DNA of 14,049 nt from an uncultured Flavobacteriales bacterium. Its GTDB lineage: Bacteria > Bacteroidota > Bacteroidia > Flavobacteriales > Crocinitomicaceae. A model generated the notes under the pieces. The model ran no database searches. It saw nothing but the letters and a program-made list of their open reading frames with translations, and was not told the origin of the DNA. The first letter of the stretch is position 1. Each line of letters starts with the position of its first letter. The position numbers and the translations under genes were made by a program. The stretch is from positions 1-14,049 of the forward strand of contig CAMLET010000022.1 of the NCBI GenBank assembly GCA_946479125.1, read 5' to 3'. Of this stretch, positions 11,660-14,049 are shown one piece after another.

Positions 11660-14049
11660 ATGAAACAGCTATTACTTTTTTGCTTTACCTTTTTTCTTGT
11701 AGCTGCAAATGCTCAGCAAACCACTGTTCATGGAACTGTAATGAATAACGAACTTCTGCTTAAAGAAGCCTTTGTTTTCGTATACAATAAGGATACCGTT
11801 TCTTTAGGAAGTACAATTTCCGATGAAAATGGAAAGTTCTCACTTGAGATTCCTGTTACGGATTCTGTTTTTGTAAAAGTGTCGCACGAGAGTTTTGGAA
11901 ACTATGGCTCTGCTTTGATGTCGACACTCAATCCACTGGAAATTCAATGTTCAACCACCAATAACATCGATGAGGTGGAGATTGTAGCTAAAAAACCGCT
12001 GGTTGAAAAGACGCCAGGAGCTTTTATTCTCAATGTTGATCAACTATTGTCAGCAACCGGTTCTTCAGCATTTGAAACCTTAGGAATGGCACCTGGAGTG
12101 CGTATAAGTTCTACGGATAATATTAGTTTAAATGGAAAGGATGGAATTGTTGTCCAGATCAACGGAAAACAACTTCCAATGTCAGGATCTGATTTGGCCA
12201 ATTACCTCCGTGGGATTCCATCTTCGAGCATAGAAAAGATTGAATGCATTCATTCACCTTCCAGTAAATATGATGCAGCAGGAACGGCAATCATCAATAT
12301 CATTCTCAAAAAAGATGTTCGACTTGGAACGAATGGAACTTACAATGGGTCGTATGGACAAGGTGTTTATCCAAAAACTTCTCACAGTTTAACATTGAAT
12401 CATAGAACGAAGAAAGCTGCTTTTTTTGCATCTTACGGATACACGTATCGCAAAGGATTCAACGATTTACAGTTAGATCGTCATTTTTACACTGACGGTG
12501 TTTACGACGGTTCTTACATTCAGAAGAATTATTTCACGTTTCCGGTTCAAAATCATACGACTCGTTTATCTGGTGATTTTAATGGAAACAAAGGGTTGAC
12601 TTACGGATTTTCGTTGACTGGTGTAAGTAACGGACATACGCGTTTAGGAAACAATACTTCTGAAGTTTTAGACAGCACAGGAACGCAATCTTCAAGTTTC
12701 GCAACTTATAGCAAAACGAGTGATCATTGGTTGAACGGAACGGCGAATCTCTATATGAAGAAAACGATAGATTCACTCGGTTCGTTTATTTCATTCGATG
12801 CTGATTACGGCGTTTTTACTAATCAGTCGGATCAGATTTTCGTTACAGATTACCTTGATTTGAATATGCAGCCAACGGCTCCACGTTATCTTTTGACCGG
12901 GAATTTGGGTGGAGATTTATCGCTTTTCTCTTTGAAAGGTGATTTGACGAAGAATTGGACGAAGTTCGGAACCATTGAGGCTGGTTTGAAATCGAGTAGA
13001 GTGGTTGCAGATAATGATGTGGCTTTTTATGATGCGAGTTCAGGAACGGAAGTTTTGGACAGTACCAAGAGCAATCACTTCATTTATACAGAACATATTC
13101 ATTCGGGATATTTCACCTGGAAACGCAGTTTGGATAAATTCGATTTTCAGGCAGGTGTAAGAGCCGAATATACAGACGTAGTAGGAGATCAGATCACAAC
13201 CGGACAACGAAACGACACCACTTATTTACAATTCTTTCCTACTGCATTTTTAGGCTATCATCCAAATGATAATCATCAGTTTGAAGTAGCAATGGGAAGA
13301 CGAATTGACCGACCAAGTTACGATCAGTTGAATCCATTCAAATTCTATCTTGACCCATCAACATACAAAGAGGGAAATCCTTATTTACGCCCACAGACAA
13401 CCTATAATTTCGATTTCACCTATATTCTAAAACAGAAATACATCTTCAATGCAAATGCAGGAATAACCAGTAATAATATTACTGAAGTAATCGCACCATT
13501 GACAGACGAACAAAAACTGACTGTTCAGACTAATGTGAACCTAAAGCGAGCAATGGTTTATTCCCTTGCATTTTCTGCACCCATTGAAATTACAAAATGG
13601 TGGAACATGAACTTGTCTCTTTCAGGATATTATGCAATGTACACGGGTGATGTTGCACGTACGAGTATTCGAAATCAAGGTTCACCAGTTGGAGATTTGT
13701 CAGCAATTTCAACTTTCAGCGCAAAGAAAGGCTGGAGTTTTGAATGGAACGTTTTCTATCATACACCTGAATTGTATGCATTCGATAGCATTAGAACCAT
13801 TGCATTTACTGGTATTGCAGTTCAAAAGAAATTCAAAGAAGGAAAATGCCTTCTTAAAATGGCGCTTACAGATGTCTTCTTCTCCAGCGGTATTCGTGCG
13901 AGTGTAGCTTTTACAGACTACCGCGAATCGTTTGTTGTTAGGAGAGATTCGCGTGTGGCAACGGTTAGTTTCACATATAAATTCGGCAAAGCAAGTGTAC
14001 AAGCTAGTAGACGCAGAGCCGGTGGGGCGGAAGACCTGAAAAGCCGAGT
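11660..14049 (+). CDS. Outer-membrane beta-barrel receptor (OMP_b-brl_3 / TonB-dependent receptor-like), 3' end cut by the window
   Basis: The frame is open from ATG 11660 to the window end, 796 codons without a stop. The N-terminus is a signal peptide (MKQLLLFCFTFFLVAANA, cleavage before QQ). A CarboxypepD_reg-like beta-sandwich follows (about 20-90; the DENGKFSLEIP segment is typical). A plug-like domain spans about 105-215, with SLNGKDGIVVQINGK and KYDAAGTAIINIILKK. The barrel carries the family hallmark RRIDRPSYDQLNPFKFYLDP followed by YKEGNPYLRPQ at about 550-580. The final visible residues (Arg-rich, then GGAEDLKSR) resemble the end of such proteins, so only a few residues should be missing. 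No SusD partner follows within the window. The substrate is unknown; siderophore, peptide or metal-chelate uptake is possible. It is divergent from the AraC and MarR genes. Confidence 0.9.
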   Translation, partial: MKQLLLFCFTFFLVAANAQQTTVHGTVMNNELLLKEAFVFVYNKDTVSLGSTISDENGKFSLEIPVTDSVFVKVSHESFGNYGSALMSTLNPLEIQCSTTNNIDEVEIVAKKPLVEKTPGAFILNVDQLLSATGSSAFETLGMAPGVRISSTDNISLNGKDGIVVQINGKQLPMSGSDLANYLRGIPSSSIEKIECIHSPSSKYDAAGTAIINIILKKDVRLGTNGTYNGSYGQGVYPKTSHSLTLNHRTKKAAFFASYGYTYRKGFNDLQLDRHFYTDGVYDGSYIQKNYFTFPVQNHTTRLSGDFNGNKGLTYGFSLTGVSNGHTRLGNNTSEVLDSTGTQSSSFATYSKTSDHWLNGTANLYMKKTIDSLGSFISFDADYGVFTNQSDQIFVTDYLDLNMQPTAPRYLLTGNLGGDLSLFSLKGDLTKNWTKFGTIEAGLKSSRVVADNDVAFYDASSGTEVLDSTKSNHFIYTEHIHSGYFTWKRSLDKFDFQAGVRAEYTDVVGDQITTGQRNDTTYLQFFPTAFLGYHPNDNHQFEVAMGRRIDRPSYDQLNPFKFYLDPSTYKEGNPYLRPQTTYNFDFTYILKQKYIFNANAGITSNNITEVIAPLTDEQKLTVQTNVNLKRAMVYSLAFSAPIEITKWWNMNLSLSGYYAMYTGDVARTSIRNQGSPVGDLSAISTFSAKKGWSFEWNVFYHTPELYAFDSIRTIAFTGIAVQKKFKEGKCLLKMALTDVFFSSGIRASVAFTDYRESFVVRRDSRVATVSFTYKFGKASVQASRRRAGGAEDLKSR

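Noticed and set aside
12579..14002. Short open frames on both strands (12579-12776, 13632-13907, 13709-14002)
   Set aside because: All lie within the outer-membrane receptor gene, whose frame is open throughout. They are shadows.
1..14049. CRISPR array, insertion sequence, prophage or defence island
   Set aside because: No regularly spaced direct repeats, transposase, integrase or known defence domain is visible in any reading frame inspected.

Overview
The window looks like chromosome of a Bacteroidota member, most likely Flavobacteriales. It is AT-rich. Several intergenic regions carry the Bacteroidota promoter form (TTTG near -33, TAnnTTTG near -7), and Shine-Dalgarno sequences are not evident. 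One enzyme ends in a type A type IX secretion (T9SS) sorting domain with an IYPNP start, and the right edge holds an OMP_b-brl_3-type outer-membrane receptor. A Crocinitomicaceae/Fluviicola-like host is a guess from overall style, not a demonstrated placement. No IS element, CRISPR array, tRNA or rRNA is visible.

Left region (1-4246): a compact minus-strand operon of five touching or overlapping genes. In transcription order these are a DtxR/MntR-type metal-dependent repressor with a C-terminal FeoA-like domain, a TroA-type metal-binding lipoprotein, an ABC ATPase and two paralogous ABC-3 permeases. A near-perfect terminator lies downstream (28-67). Upstream, an 8-bp-arm palindrome overlaps the -7 element of the operon promoter, which suggests metal-dependent autorepression of the whole Mn/Zn importer operon.

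Middle region (4296-10272): ndk (nucleoside diphosphate kinase) has its own promoter element, a leader hairpin and a UUCG-tetraloop terminator. A long secreted GH18-CUB-LamG-like-T9SS protein follows, using a TTG start placed just downstream of a good promoter. It converges on tpx (thiol peroxidase) across a shared bidirectional hairpin terminator. Further minus-strand genes are a secreted alpha/beta-hydrolase and mnmD (tRNA wobble-uridine methyltransferase), joined by a GTGA overlap.

Right region (10273-14049): a 308-base gene-free stretch contains a palindromic repeat-like element. Then come a MarR regulator and a single-domain AraC regulator (both minus strand), divergent from a nearly complete outer-membrane beta-barrel receptor that runs off the window. 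The divergent intergenic region holds two copies of ATATATCAA, one next to each putative promoter, so the AraC and receptor genes may share control.

Nothing here is clearly a new defence or mobile system. The most useful leads are the repressor/promoter overlap of the metal operon, the regulator pair beside the receptor, the degenerate GH18 active-site motif in a large T9SS cargo, the coupled mnmD-hydrolase pair, and the intergenic repeat elements.
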